A stretch of 27,406 nt of DNA from Candidatus Fermentibacteraceae bacterium (GCA_029932015.1 JAOZQW010000002.1:1-27406); one strand, 5' to 3'; positions 1 through 9,119 are shown, counted from the first letter of the stretch. Numbers and translations are program-made. Notes: generated by a model not told the origin, from the sequence alone.

Positions 1-500
1 ACGAGATTGACCGGACCGTTTCCGGTGATCTTAAAAGAGACATTGTACCAGGTGTCTGCGGAAAGCGGATAGAGGAAGTCATTCGTCAGAATCTCGTAAT
101 TCCCTGCACTGTCCACATATGCGATGACAGTCGCACCAATTGGGGGAAGAACTGGATAGATACCCCCCATATAGGTTTCTCCTGTCAGGGCATCCGCTCT
201 GGCGAGGAAGCCAAGTGGCGCTTCCGAGCCGGTGAACTTAATATCAGCGCTGACTGTCCCATCAGACCAGATTGCGGAACCGAGACAGACGTAACCGAAG
301 TAGCTGTAACTGCTCCAGGCAGTCTCAGTTATCATATCCCCGGCATCATCAGCCGCTATCAGGCTTCCTCCCGGATCCAGTTGAAGCCAGTAATAGGAAC
401 TGTTCAGGTTATCGTCTGGAGAAAGGGACTCAAAGTTATCGAAGAAGTCAGCTGCCAACAGAATGCATGGCAGAATCAGTACTATTGGAAGTGCTTTCAT
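1..500 (-). CDS. Secreted protein with probable jelly-roll (LamG-like) domain, partial
   Basis: The reading frame opens at an ATG at 500 and stays open to the left edge (166 codons visible), so the C-terminus lies outside the window. A GAGGAGAT ribosome site sits about 6 bases before the ATG. The first 17 or so residues (MKALPIVLILPCILLAA) form a short Sec signal peptide, so the product is exported. The mature part is rich in aromatic, Asp, Gly and Ser residues, with phrases such as FDNFESLSPDD and ADTWYNVSFKITGNG. These are typical of the beta-sandwich lectin/laminin-G-like fold found in surface and secreted proteins; that fold is inferred from sequence style only. No catalytic motif is visible and the function is unknown. 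It is separated from the permease genes by 271 bases and is probably its own transcription unit. Confidence 0.75.
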   Translation of the reverse strand, partial: MKALPIVLILPCILLAADFFDNFESLSPDDNLNSSYYWLQLDPGGSLIAADDAGDMITETAWSSYSYFGYVCLGSAIWSDGTVSADIKFTGSEAPLGFLARADALTGETYMGGIYPVLPPIGATVIAYVDSAGNYEILTNDFLYPLSADTWYNVSFKITGNGPVNL

Positions 501-771
501 GGCGGATATCTCCTCACGGTGTTACTCAGACCGGTATTGACCCCTAGTGAGAACAGACCATATGCGTATCTCCCTTGAATGTCTATTCCAAATGCGATCG
601 TTGGTGTTCCTACGGGATCGGCTTCTTGTGGTGCAATCACACCCCCTAGTATAACCTTGTCATCTCTGAAGGGATTGAATTATGTCGAAGATCACTCCGG
701 ATATGCTCTCACACATACACAAGAATGGTACGTCTATCTCGGCAGGTAGTCCAGGGTCAGACGAAAATCTG
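501..771. other. Intergenic region between permease pair and secreted protein gene
   Basis: No convincing gene in either strand. It must hold the promoter of the secreted protein gene on the minus strand. A TATACT hexamer on that strand near 650 could be a -10 element, but I see no good -35 element at the right spacing. No clear hairpin with a T-tract marks the end of the permease transcript. Confidence 0.4.
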
Positions 772-1350
772 TCAGGATGAGTGACCTGATTCCCCTTGAT
801 CCCGGAGGAGATATACTCTCTCAGCCAGGAGGCACATCACACCTACAAGGATAACAGTGAGAAGCAGGCGAGTTGCCGTGAACTGCCATCCCATGAACTG
901 CAGCTCAACCATCTCCTGCGGGATCTTGATACATGCCCAGGCAGAGAGGAAAGCCATCACATTTGCGATTCTGGCACCCTTCCTGATCAGCATCGCCCCC
1001 ATGGGGAAAGCCACGTAGAGCGGTCCGGTGGGCAGAGCCCCAAGGAGCATACTGAGCAGTAGTCCCCTTAAGCCCGACCCCGAACCAAGGTATTTCACCA
1101 CTACATCCTTTGAGACCCAGACTGAAAACAGTCCCATAAGGACCATGACCGCCGGCAGGATATAGAGCATCTCAAGGAAAAAGGTCTTCGATACTTCCGC
1201 AATGCGCTCACCTTTATCAGGGAAGATCAGAGATACCGCTACAGCGACCGGGATAATCAATGCAAGCATCATCCATTCCCAGCTCAATCGCCTGTACCAG
1301 GGAGCGGTCACCATATCGTTCGGCGAATCGTGTCCGTTCTGCGGCCTCAC
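772..1350 (-). CDS. Half-size permease, YraQ/ArsP (DUF318)-like, second gene of pair
   Basis: 192 residues from a GTG at 1350 that overlaps the stop of the upstream permease gene by 4 bases (GTGA), implying coupled translation. About five hydrophobic segments are visible (near residues 26-44, 60-78, 93-112, 118-136 and 157-175). The central stretch LPTGPLYVAFPMGAMLIRKG resembles the conserved loop-helix of the DUF318/ArsP_1 permease family. The partner gene carries the same motif. Full-length family members have two such halves in one chain of roughly 300-350 residues, so the two genes together probably make one transporter. The metal/metalloid-type Cys motif of true ArsP is absent, so the substrate is unknown. 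An ATG at 1314 is a weaker alternative start without a ribosome site. Confidence 0.65.
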   Translation of the reverse strand: MRPQNGHDSPNDMVTAPWYRRLSWEWMMLALIIPVAVAVSLIFPDKGERIAEVSKTFFLEMLYILPAVMVLMGLFSVWVSKDVVVKYLGSGSGLRGLLLSMLLGALPTGPLYVAFPMGAMLIRKGARIANVMAFLSAWACIKIPQEMVELQFMGWQFTATRLLLTVILVGVMCLLAERVYLLRDQGESGHSS

Positions 1351-1829
1351 AGTATCAGCCCCATCAGTATTGCGATGATCATCGCAGCCACAAGGCTGAA
1401 TCCGTTCCGGATGAGTGTAAACCTTTTGCCCAGCTCCCTGCTCTCGATAGGGATGAACATGAAACCGACCATTGTCAGAGTCGTTATGAAAGCTGCAACC
1501 GACATGACGCCTGCACCGGACTGCAGCAGGGATGCTCCCATGGGAAAGGCAAGAATGGCCGGGATGAATAGCACTGCTCCAAGCAGTGCGGAAATGGCAA
1601 CCCCAAAGACCCCGTTACCTTCGCCAAGTACGCTGGAAATCCAGGCGGGTGATACGAGCCCCAGGAAAAGACCAATCGCTACAATCACAAGAAGGATCGC
1701 TGGAAGCATTCTCCGGGAAGCTTTCCAGGCTATTGAAAGGCCCTTCAAGGTCTTCTTCCGGTCCCTGATGAAGGAGAGGAGCAGAGCAAGACCGACCAGG
1801 ATGTTGATCACTATTGCTGTCACTGACAT
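1347..1829 (-). CDS. Half-size permease, YraQ/ArsP (DUF318)-like, first gene of pair
   Basis: 160 residues from ATG at 1829. It is an integral membrane protein with about five hydrophobic segments. The first (residues 4-20) is followed by a basic loop (FIRDRKKTLKG). The motif FIPAILAFPMGASLLQSGAG parallels the motif of the downstream gene, so the two look like the two halves of one DUF318-type permease. The gene begins 105 bases after the end of the large redox operon. A probable promoter lies in that gap, so it may be expressed separately as well as by read-through. No substrate can be assigned; sulfur-compound or metalloid export would be a guess from family and location only. Confidence 0.65.
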   Translation of the reverse strand: MSVTAIVINILVGLALLLSFIRDRKKTLKGLSIAWKASRRMLPAILLVIVAIGLFLGLVSPAWISSVLGEGNGVFGVAISALLGAVLFIPAILAFPMGASLLQSGAGVMSVAAFITTLTMVGFMFIPIESRELGKRFTLIRNGFSLVAAMIIAILMGLIL

Positions 1830-1870
1830 GCGACACCTAACTGCTGTGATTACTGGCGTTCTTACGCATT

Positions 1871-1899
1871 ATTATTATTGGCTTCTATCATGTGGTCAA
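1871..1899 (-). promoter_or_regulatory. Probable sigma70-type promoter for the permease pair
   Basis: On the minus strand TTGACC (1894-1899) is followed after 17 bases by AATAAT (1871-1876). That is five of six matches to each consensus at ideal spacing. It sits in the only sizeable gap (105 bases) between the redox operon and the permease genes, upstream of the ATG at 1829. Confidence 0.5.
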
Positions 1900-1934
1900 C
1901 GTAATATCAATACTGAGGTCCGACCCCGTGCAGG

Positions 1935-4900
1935 CTAGATGCTGGTGAGGGAGAAGTTGACCATCTCCATGGTCTGCTCTTCTGTGTAGCCCAGCTGCTG
2001 CATGGCTCCTGAGGGGCAGACCGTAGCGCAGCTGCCGCAGCCCTTGCAGAGGGCGGCGTTCACCGTACACACCTGTCTGCCGGCGCTCCAGATCAGTCCG
2101 GGAGCCACATAGGGACAGACGGAGACGCACATGCCGCAGCCGATGCATACCTCCGGGTCCACACTGGCGATATTGGCCACCGAAAGGTACTTGTCGGAGC
2201 TGATGATGATGCAGGCTCTCTCCGCGGCGGCCTTGGCCTGGGAGACTGTCTCGTCCATGTTCTTGGGCGAATGGGCGAGACCGGCCAGGAAGATGCCCTC
2301 AGCGGAGAAGTCCACAGGCCTGAGCTTGACATGGGCTTCCATGAAGAAGCCATCCTCATTGAGAGGTATTTTCAGCATCTGTGAGAGCCTGATCGCATCT
2401 GCTCTGGGTTCCATTGCGGAGGCCAGGATAACGCGGTCCGGACTGATCTCGACATTTTCTCCGAGGACCGGATCGCGGACGATGACCTGTATGCCTCCGG
2501 ATGCCTTGTCGCCTTCATATCTGACAACAGGCTTCGCATCTTCCTCGTACCTGATAAAGATCACGCCTATCGATCTTGCTTTCTGGTAGTACTGCTCGTT
2601 GAAGCCATATGTGCGTACATCCCTGTAAAGGATATAGACGTTCATCTTCGGATTCAGCTCCTTGAGCCGTATGGCATTTTTTACAGCCTGAGTGCAGCAG
2701 ACCCTCGAGCAGTAGGGATGCTCTTCATCCCTTGATCCGACGCACTGGATCATCACCACCGTCTTGCATACGGAACAGGCTTTTTCCTTCTTCTCCAGCT
2801 CGGTCTCGAGTTCGAGCTGGGTGAGTACCCGCCCTTCCGGGTCACCATAGAGATAGGCCCCCGGCCTGGTCTCGAGGCCGCCGGTGGTTATCACGATAAC
2901 GCCATGCTCATATTCCTCGGTCTCCCCGGTGTCCCCGCGCACAATGGAGGTAAGGTAGTTGCCGATGTAGCCCTCGATAGCTCCGATCGTGGAACTCCTG
3001 TACAAAGTGATCCTCGGATGATCCTCGACTCTCCGTACTAGTTTTTCAAGGTACTCGCTGACATGCTCACCATCGGGCTTCCTCACGAGGAGCCTGAGGT
3101 TGCCTCCAAGAGTTTTCTCGCGCTCCACAAGCGCCACATCATATCCCTGATCGGCAATCGAGAGAGCAGCGGTCATGCCTGCAAGGCCGCCACCGATGAC
3201 AAGTCCCTTCTGGGAGACATCGAGAGCAATTGCATAAAGAGGTTTCAGCAATCGGGCCTTCCCCACGGCTATTCGGGTGAGGATCTTGGCCTTCTCGGTG
3301 GCTTTCACAGGGTTATCGCGATGGACCCAGCTGCACTGATTTCTGATGTTCGCCATGTTGAACAGATACGGATTGAGTCCGGCTTCCCTGATAGTCTCCT
3401 GGAAGAGCGGCTCATGCGTGCTCGGAGAACATGAGGATACTACCACCCTGTTGAGCCTGTGCTTCTCGATGATCTCCTTCATCGTCTCCTGGGTATCCTG
3501 GGAGCATGTGAACAGGTTCTCGCCTGCGTACACTACATCGGGAAGCGATTCTGCATAGGCGACCACGGAGGGAACATCCACGATACTCCCGATGTTGGTG
3601 CCGCAGTGGCAGACGAATACACCTATCCTCGGTCTCCGGCCGCTTACATCCTTCTCCTCGGGATATTCCTTCTCAATAGTCTCGGTCCCCCTGGCATCGG
3701 AGAGGATCTCAGCCGCTCCGGCCACCGCTCCGGAGGCCTGGATGACGGTCTCGGGAATGTCTTTGGGGGATGTGGCTGGACCGCAGACGAATATTCCCCT
3801 TCGTGTAGTATCGATGGGGGATTCGTCCGATGAACCTATGAACTGGAACTCGTTCAGCTGCAGTCCGAGCCTGTCAGCGATGTCCGAGTTGCCGGTTCCC
3901 GGAGAGAGGCCGACAGAGAGAATGACAAGGTCGAACTCCTCGAACTGGACGGTTCCGTCCTCAGTCACATACCTGATCTCAAGGTTGCCGGTATCGGCAA
4001 TTTCTCTGATCTTACTCACCCGCGACCTGACGAACCTTACACCTGTCTCTTTCGCCTTCTCGTAATACCTGTCGAAATCCTTGCCGAATGCACGCATGTC
4101 CATGAAGAAGATGGTGGGTTCAACAGTGCCCACATGCTCCCTGGCGATAATCGCCTCCTTCATTGCGTACATGCAGCAGACCGAAGAGCAGTAGGGCATA
4201 TGCGAGTCCTCGGTCCTGGAGCCGACGCACTGCAGCCATGCTATCTTGGTCGGAACCCTGCCATCAGAGGGTCTCTGAAGGTGACCTTCGAATGGACCGG
4301 ATGCAGCAAGTATCCTCTCGAACTGAATACTGGTCAGGACATTGGGGTACCTGCCAAAACCGAACTCGTGCAGGGGCGTGGGGTCGAAGACATCCGCACC
4401 GGTCGTAAGTATGACAGCCCCTACATCGATATCGACCGTCTCTTCCACCTGGTCGAAATCTATGGCGCCGGCCTCGCAGTACTCGGTACAGATACCGCAT
4501 TCACCGGTATTGATGTGTACGCAGCGGTCCGGGTCAATGCTTGCGTAATTCGGAACTGCCTGGGCATAGGGTATGTAGACTGCCGGCCTGTCGAGCAGCC
4601 CCGCATCGAACTCGGAACTGATCGGGATTAGCCTATTCTCAGTTATCTCTTCAAGCTTGATGCCGCGCTCCGTCGGACAGATGTAGTAGCATGCGCCGCA
4701 GGTCCTGCATTCGTCCGACTTCTCTTCGAAAGCCGGAGTAACGACGCGCTTGCTCCCCCTGTTGGAGAAACCAAGAACGCCCTTGCCCATTCTCTCGCTG
4801 CACATCCGAACGCAGAGGCCGCACAGAATGCAATCCTCATTCTTCGGTTCCATCCTGCCCCCGGACACACCCATCTCTTCGGCGAGTTTCTTGATATTCT

Positions 4901-5210
4901 CCGAGTCGGGGCATCGGGCGAGAAGCAGCTCCATCATCATCGACCGCGACCTGAGGACCCGGTCGGTGGCCGTCCTGACAACCATGCCCTCCTGCACCGG
5001 ATAGTTGCATGAGGTCTGTATGGATGTCCTGCCGCCCAGCTCAACTTCAACAAGGCAGAGCCTGCAGGAGCCGTACGGGGAAAGCGCATCGTTATAGCAG
5101 AGTGTTGGTATCCCTATGTCGAGTTCCCTGCATGCCTCGAGAACGGTCGTCCCTTTCTCTGGCTCGATGAACCGCCCGTCAATGGTGAGTTTAACGGTGT
5201 TGCTTTCCAT
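1935..5210 (-). CDS. hdrA: NuoG-ferredoxin / HdrA fusion lacking the first dinucleotide-binding motif (HdrA-3)
   Basis: 1091 residues from ATG at 5210, 6 bases after nuoF. Residues 1-80 are a plant-type [2Fe-2S] domain (Cys38, 49, 52, 68). Two [4Fe-4S] motifs follow (Cys127-137 and Cys168-178), as in the N-terminus of NuoG or HydA. From about residue 208 the chain becomes HdrA: the second half of the inserted ferredoxin (Cys230, 238, 241, 245), the FAD-domain motif LTTGAD (268-273), QCVGSR with YCSSVCC, the VFVCHCG domain (Cys534, 536), a second FAD domain (GGGLAG, 673-678) and a C-terminal 2x[4Fe-4S] ferredoxin (Cys1022-1032, 1055-1065). The GxGxxG and CxxC part of the first FAD module is missing here but is present in the NuoE fusion two genes upstream. 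Known HdrA proteins bifurcate electrons at flavin. I infer that NADH electrons from NuoF pass through the [2Fe-2S]/[4Fe-4S] head to this HdrA. Confidence 0.9.
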   Translation of the reverse strand: MESNTVKLTIDGRFIEPEKGTTVLEACRELDIGIPTLCYNDALSPYGSCRLCLVEVELGGRTSIQTSCNYPVQEGMVVRTATDRVLRSRSMMMELLLARCPDSENIKKLAEEMGVSGGRMEPKNEDCILCGLCVRMCSERMGKGVLGFSNRGSKRVVTPAFEEKSDECRTCGACYYICPTERGIKLEEITENRLIPISSEFDAGLLDRPAVYIPYAQAVPNYASIDPDRCVHINTGECGICTEYCEAGAIDFDQVEETVDIDVGAVILTTGADVFDPTPLHEFGFGRYPNVLTSIQFERILAASGPFEGHLQRPSDGRVPTKIAWLQCVGSRTEDSHMPYCSSVCCMYAMKEAIIAREHVGTVEPTIFFMDMRAFGKDFDRYYEKAKETGVRFVRSRVSKIREIADTGNLEIRYVTEDGTVQFEEFDLVILSVGLSPGTGNSDIADRLGLQLNEFQFIGSSDESPIDTTRRGIFVCGPATSPKDIPETVIQASGAVAGAAEILSDARGTETIEKEYPEEKDVSGRRPRIGVFVCHCGTNIGSIVDVPSVVAYAESLPDVVYAGENLFTCSQDTQETMKEIIEKHRLNRVVVSSCSPSTHEPLFQETIREAGLNPYLFNMANIRNQCSWVHRDNPVKATEKAKILTRIAVGKARLLKPLYAIALDVSQKGLVIGGGLAGMTAALSIADQGYDVALVEREKTLGGNLRLLVRKPDGEHVSEYLEKLVRRVEDHPRITLYRSSTIGAIEGYIGNYLTSIVRGDTGETEEYEHGVIVITTGGLETRPGAYLYGDPEGRVLTQLELETELEKKEKACSVCKTVVMIQCVGSRDEEHPYCSRVCCTQAVKNAIRLKELNPKMNVYILYRDVRTYGFNEQYYQKARSIGVIFIRYEEDAKPVVRYEGDKASGGIQVIVRDPVLGENVEISPDRVILASAMEPRADAIRLSQMLKIPLNEDGFFMEAHVKLRPVDFSAEGIFLAGLAHSPKNMDETVSQAKAAAERACIIISSDKYLSVANIASVDPEVCIGCGMCVSVCPYVAPGLIWSAGRQVCTVNAALCKGCGSCATVCPSGAMQQLGYTEEQTMEMVNFSLTSI

Positions 5211-5216
5211 ACCTGA

Positions 5217-7109
5217 CTACTCCAATATCACTGCGTTGAATTTGCATACATCGTAACACACACCGCACTTCGTGCATCTGCCTGTGTCTATCACATGCAG
5301 TTTCCGGGGCTCTCCCCGGATAGCGGACATGGAGCAGTTCCTCGCGCAGAGGGTGCATCCCGTACATGCTTCAGGATCAATGCGGTAAACAATCAGGGGT
5401 TTGCACACATGAGCCGGGCACTCAGCCCTCTCGATATGTGCTGAATATTCATCTCTGAAATATTTGATGGTCGAAAGTACGGGGTTCGGCAGTGTCTGCC
5501 CCAGACCGCACTGGGAAGCGTCCATCACAGCCTCCCCCAGCTCCAGGAGAAAATCGATATCCTCCGGTCTGCCCTCCCCGGATGTGATCCTCGTCAGGAT
5601 GGCAAGCATCAGGTCGCTCCCATCCCTGCAGGAAGTGCATTTTCCGCATGATTCGTCGTTCGTGAACTCCAGGAAGTACTTGGCTATGTCGACGATACAG
5701 GTATCCTCGTCCATGACGACCATTCCACCCGATCCCATTATGGACCCTGCTTCAGCCAGACGCTCATAGTCTACCGGCAGGTCAAGCAGCGAGGCCGGAA
5801 TGCAGCCTCCGGAAGGACCTCCCGTCTGCACCGCCTTGAATTCTCTGTCGTCCGGAATGCCGCCCCCGATGTCGTATATGATCTCCCTGAGAGTAATGCC
5901 CATCGGGACCTCGACCAGCCCGGTATTGGTGACCTTCCCGACAAGTGAGAATACCTTGGTCCCCTTGGATTTCTCCGTACCGATGGCCGAGTACCATTTT
6001 CCGCCTTTGAGCGCAATTGGAGGGATGTTCGACCAGGTCTCCACATTGTTGATATTTGTCGGCTTTTCCCAGAGTCCCGATTCCGAGGGGAATGGCGGGC
6101 GGTTGCCGGGTTCCGGCGAGACTCCCTCGATGGAATGCATCAGAGAAGTCTCCTCGCCGCAGACGAAAGCACCCGACCCCTCTCGGATGCGAATGTCGAA
6201 TGAAAATCCGGAACCGAAGATGTCATCCCCGAGAAATCCGTGAAGACGAGCCTGCTCCAGCGCAACCTCAAGCCTCTGAATAGCAAGGGGATACTCGGTC
6301 CTGCAGTATATGAATCCAGTGGACGCCCCTATGGCATATCCACCTATGATCATACCCTCGATAACCGAGTGTGGATCACCCTCCAGAATCGACCGGTCCA
6401 TGTAGGCTCCCGGATCACCCTCATCGGCGTTGCAGACGATGAAGCGGTCTTCCGCTTCCGTCCTCCGAGTAAACTCCCATTTCAGACCTGTCGGGAAACC
6501 GCCACCGCCCCTGCCCCTGAGACCGGATAGCTTGACCTCCTCTATCAGCTCTGCAGGAGAGGTCCCGGACAGCACCGTATGGAGGGCCGAATAACCGGAT
6601 CTTGCCACATACTCCTCTATGGAACCGGGATCTACCAGACCGCAGTTCCGGAGTGCGATCTTCATCTGCTTTGCAAAGAACGGAACATCGGTGTACAGCG
6701 GCACACCTGTCAGTTCTTCGCCCTCACTGCAGTAGTCCCTGAATACATCGTCCAGCAGGAGTTCCTGATCATGTCTGCAGAGTAGACCATCGGTCGGGAC
6801 TCGACCTGCGGCTATGGCTCCGATGAACTCCACCGCACTTTCCGGGCTCATCTCGACGAAGGTAAGCCTGGGCTTCCCCGGAATGAAGAGGTCAATGATC
6901 GGCTCCTTCTGACAGAAGCCGAGGCATCCTGTCTTCGAGAGGACCACATCACAGCCGGTTCGCTCTATTTCCTGACTGAGCCTGTCGTAGACGGCCTGTG
7001 CACCTGTGGCCAGGCCGCAGGTGGCCATCCCAACGGATATCCTGGTGCGCTCCGGGTAGAGCGACAAAAGACCTTCCTGTCCAAGTGTGTCCAGCTGCCC
7101 GGCGCTCAT
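5217..7109 (-). CDS. nuoF: NuoF-like NADH-binding flavoprotein (FMN, Fe-S)
   Basis: 630 residues from ATG at 7109, overlapping the NuoE fusion by 4 bases (ATGA). Domains in order: an N-terminal thioredoxin-like [2Fe-2S] domain (Cys31, 62, 66); the NuoF core with the glycine-rich NADH/FMN segment GRGGGGFPTG (199-208), CNADEGDPGAYMDR and CGEETSL; an SLBB-like stretch; the [4Fe-4S] site CGKCTSC (Cys488, 491, 494) with Cys534; and a C-terminal 2x[4Fe-4S] ferredoxin (Cys582-592, 612-622). This layout matches soluble NuoF homologues such as HydB, HndC and NfnB-type partners, which oxidise or reduce NAD(H) in electron-bifurcating enzymes, rather than membrane complex I. No Nuo membrane subunits are present. 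It is expected to work with the NuoE fusion and the NuoG/HdrA fusion on either side as a cytosolic NADH module. Confidence 0.95.
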   Translation of the reverse strand: MSAGQLDTLGQEGLLSLYPERTRISVGMATCGLATGAQAVYDRLSQEIERTGCDVVLSKTGCLGFCQKEPIIDLFIPGKPRLTFVEMSPESAVEFIGAIAAGRVPTDGLLCRHDQELLLDDVFRDYCSEGEELTGVPLYTDVPFFAKQMKIALRNCGLVDPGSIEEYVARSGYSALHTVLSGTSPAELIEEVKLSGLRGRGGGGFPTGLKWEFTRRTEAEDRFIVCNADEGDPGAYMDRSILEGDPHSVIEGMIIGGYAIGASTGFIYCRTEYPLAIQRLEVALEQARLHGFLGDDIFGSGFSFDIRIREGSGAFVCGEETSLMHSIEGVSPEPGNRPPFPSESGLWEKPTNINNVETWSNIPPIALKGGKWYSAIGTEKSKGTKVFSLVGKVTNTGLVEVPMGITLREIIYDIGGGIPDDREFKAVQTGGPSGGCIPASLLDLPVDYERLAEAGSIMGSGGMVVMDEDTCIVDIAKYFLEFTNDESCGKCTSCRDGSDLMLAILTRITSGEGRPEDIDFLLELGEAVMDASQCGLGQTLPNPVLSTIKYFRDEYSAHIERAECPAHVCKPLIVYRIDPEACTGCTLCARNCSMSAIRGEPRKLHVIDTGRCTKCGVCYDVCKFNAVILE

Positions 7110-7981
7110 TCGTAATCCTCCAGTATCCCTGCGATATCATTGAGTTTCACTCTGCCGTATACCCTGTCATTCACCATGATCGCCGGAGCGAGGCTGCAGC
7201 AGCCAATACACCTTGCCGCCTCAACGGTGAACCTGAGGTCTTCAGTCGTCCCTCCCGGTTCGGTCTCCAGCTCCTCACAGATGCGCTGCATAAGCTTCTC
7301 GGCGCCCTTCACATAACAGGTGGTCCCCATGCAGACGCTGATCTTGTGCCTTCCCCTAGGCTCCAGGCTGAAGGAGTTGTAGAAGGTAGCGATGCTGTAG
7401 ATATCTGAGATGCGAACCTTCAGCTCTCTGGATACGAAACGAACCACCTCCCTGGGCAGGTAGCCGTAGTGCCTGTCCACATCCTGAAGAACAGGCATCA
7501 GTTTCCCGGCTCTATCACGGTGGTTATCGAGTATCCCCTGTACCGTTTCGAGATCCGCCCTGCTGAGTTCGATCTCCTCCAGCTCGATCGGATAGATGAC
7601 TTTGGTTACCGGACAGTGCTGTACGCATGCTCCGCATCCTGTACACTTCTCCGCATCGACGAACCGGGGACGCTTCTTCACCGTCACGGTGAAGTTGCCG
7701 GCCTCACCCTTGATTCCTACGAGTTCGGTGTTCGTCATGAGATCGATGTTCAGATGTCTGCCGCATCCGACAAGCTTGGGGGAAATGACGCACATTGCGC
7801 AGTCATTGGTTGGGAATGTCTTGTCCAGCTGGGCCATAGTCCCCCCGATGGCGGGGGAATCCTCCACCAGGTATACCTTGAAACCTGACTCCGCCAGGTC
7901 CAGAGAGGACTGTATACCAGCTATACCTCCGCCTACAACGAGAACGGCACCTGAAGTGCGGCCTGCGTTCTCCTCAGCCAT
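7106..7981 (-). CDS. HdrA N-terminal FAD fragment fused to NuoE
   Basis: 291 residues from ATG at 7981, overlapping the FrhB-like gene by 8 bases. Residues 12-130 match the start of the first FAD module of HdrA: VVGGGIAG (15-22), the LDKTFPTNDCAMC segment (Cys61, 64), and one [4Fe-4S] motif of the inserted ferredoxin (Cys113, 116, 119, 123). The HdrA similarity stops there. Residues 140-291 form a NuoE domain with the four [2Fe-2S] ligands Cys217, 222, 258, 262 and the phrases HYGYLP and SIATFYNSF. The HdrA part ends just where the HdrA part of the 1091-residue protein downstream begins, so the two may rebuild one FAD module in trans. NuoE normally partners NuoF, encoded next. The function is inferred; both halves are clearly recognisable. 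Confidence 0.9.
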   Translation of the reverse strand: MAEENAGRTSGAVLVVGGGIAGIQSSLDLAESGFKVYLVEDSPAIGGTMAQLDKTFPTNDCAMCVISPKLVGCGRHLNIDLMTNTELVGIKGEAGNFTVTVKKRPRFVDAEKCTGCGACVQHCPVTKVIYPIELEEIELSRADLETVQGILDNHRDRAGKLMPVLQDVDRHYGYLPREVVRFVSRELKVRISDIYSIATFYNSFSLEPRGRHKISVCMGTTCYVKGAEKLMQRICEELETEPGGTTEDLRFTVEAARCIGCCSLAPAIMVNDRVYGRVKLNDIAGILEDYE

Positions 7982-9119
7982 CTTGTATTTCCGTCCCGTC
8001 CGGACTGCCGCCCGGCTTCAGTATATCTGCAAGGTAACGCTCCCCGCGGGATCTTTTCCGAGAGGCAAATTCCTCAATGAGGGTTATCATGCTCTGTTTG
8101 TCCCACCCTCTCTCTTTCTTCTCTACCCGTTCCTTCGATATGGCATCCGCCATCATCATCTTGCCCCGGATGGTGCGGACCATCACCGATGTATAGCCGT
8201 CTGGCGAACCGAGCCCGCCCACTGACACATCCGCATAATCGTTGGCGAAGTAGGTGCATTTGAGGCAGGCGGTCCGGGCTATCTGCTCTATCTCCTCCAT
8301 GGGTATCTGCACCTTCAGACCTGACTGCATAGTCAGAATGAAGTTCTCCTTGATATTCATGCTTCGAATGTCCTCCCGGCTGACGCCCCACTGCGTAAGG
8401 AACGCCTTGTCGAGGAGATGATCCATCTCAAAGCACTGCATGCAGAAGAGGCCGATGGTGAAGATCACTATATCCGAAGGAACTATGGCGAGTGCCTGCA
8501 TGTTCCTGATGGCAGCTATCTGACAGGGAGTTCCGACCACGGCCAGCTTATTCAGTTTAACCGGTGCGGACTTGGTTGCGTACCGGATCACCGATACATA
8601 GTTGGAGTAGTTTTCCCCCACTTCCTCCAGATGCGGCAACTCTCCGAAATGTGAACCGGCAGCCTGGAGGAGTTCCTCAGCAGAGGTGGCAACGATGGCT
8701 TTCCGTCTGCCTCCTTCGCTATTTGAGGAGACAACAGCTCCATCTATGTAGCCTGACTCCAGCATGTTCATAAGGAGAGATGTCACCACACCACCGTCGG
8801 TAGCGGCTTTGAGGACATCCCGGTCTGTGCTTCGGGCAGGGTATAGATCAACATGGTGTCCGATGGGGCTCTTCCAGTTGAACCGCGCCTTCACCTCGTC
8901 AAGAACCGAGTTTGTGTTGGGACAGACCATGTAGCAGAGGCCACAATCCAGACACTTCTCCCTGTCTTCATAGACAGGGAAGCCCTCGGCATCAAGTGTT
9001 AAGGCTCCTATCATGTTCGCAGAGCATACGGATACGCAGCCGCCGCACTTGCCGCAGAGCCCGGCGGAAATGACATTCTCAAGAAGGTCATCGAATGAGC
9101 GGGGGGCTGTCTCGGTCAT
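7974..9119 (-). CDS. FrhB-family F420 hydrogenase beta-like iron-sulfur flavoprotein
   Basis: 381 residues from ATG at 9119, chosen because the family similarity begins here, an AGGA ribosome site precedes it, and it lies 4 bases after hdrC. The N-terminus is a 2x[4Fe-4S] ferredoxin (Cys22, 25, 28, 32 and Cys56, 59, 62, 66). Next comes the FrhB N-terminal domain (KAATDGGVVTSLL, 104-116), then the C-terminal domain with GTPCQIAAIRN (196-206), LFCMQCF and a CLKC pair (285, 288). FrhB proteins bind FAD and a further [4Fe-4S] and transfer electrons between F420 (or, in bacteria, often another partner) and an iron-sulfur chain. It occupies the place after HdrC where an HdrB-type subunit would be expected. 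The electron partner cannot be told from sequence. Confidence 0.88.
   Translation of the reverse strand: MTETAPRSFDDLLENVISAGLCGKCGGCVSVCSANMIGALTLDAEGFPVYEDREKCLDCGLCYMVCPNTNSVLDEVKARFNWKSPIGHHVDLYPARSTDRDVLKAATDGGVVTSLLMNMLESGYIDGAVVSSNSEGGRRKAIVATSAEELLQAAGSHFGELPHLEEVGENYSNYVSVIRYATKSAPVKLNKLAVVGTPCQIAAIRNMQALAIVPSDIVIFTIGLFCMQCFEMDHLLDKAFLTQWGVSREDIRSMNIKENFILTMQSGLKVQIPMEEIEQIARTACLKCTYFANDYADVSVGGLGSPDGYTSVMVRTIRGKMMMADAISKERVEKKERGWDKQSMITLIEEFASRKRSRGERYLADILKPGGSPDGTEIQDG

Noticed and set aside
1260..1938. Open frames on the plus strand over the permease genes
   Set aside because: They mirror the codons of the minus-strand permease pair, which has membrane helices and coupled starts.
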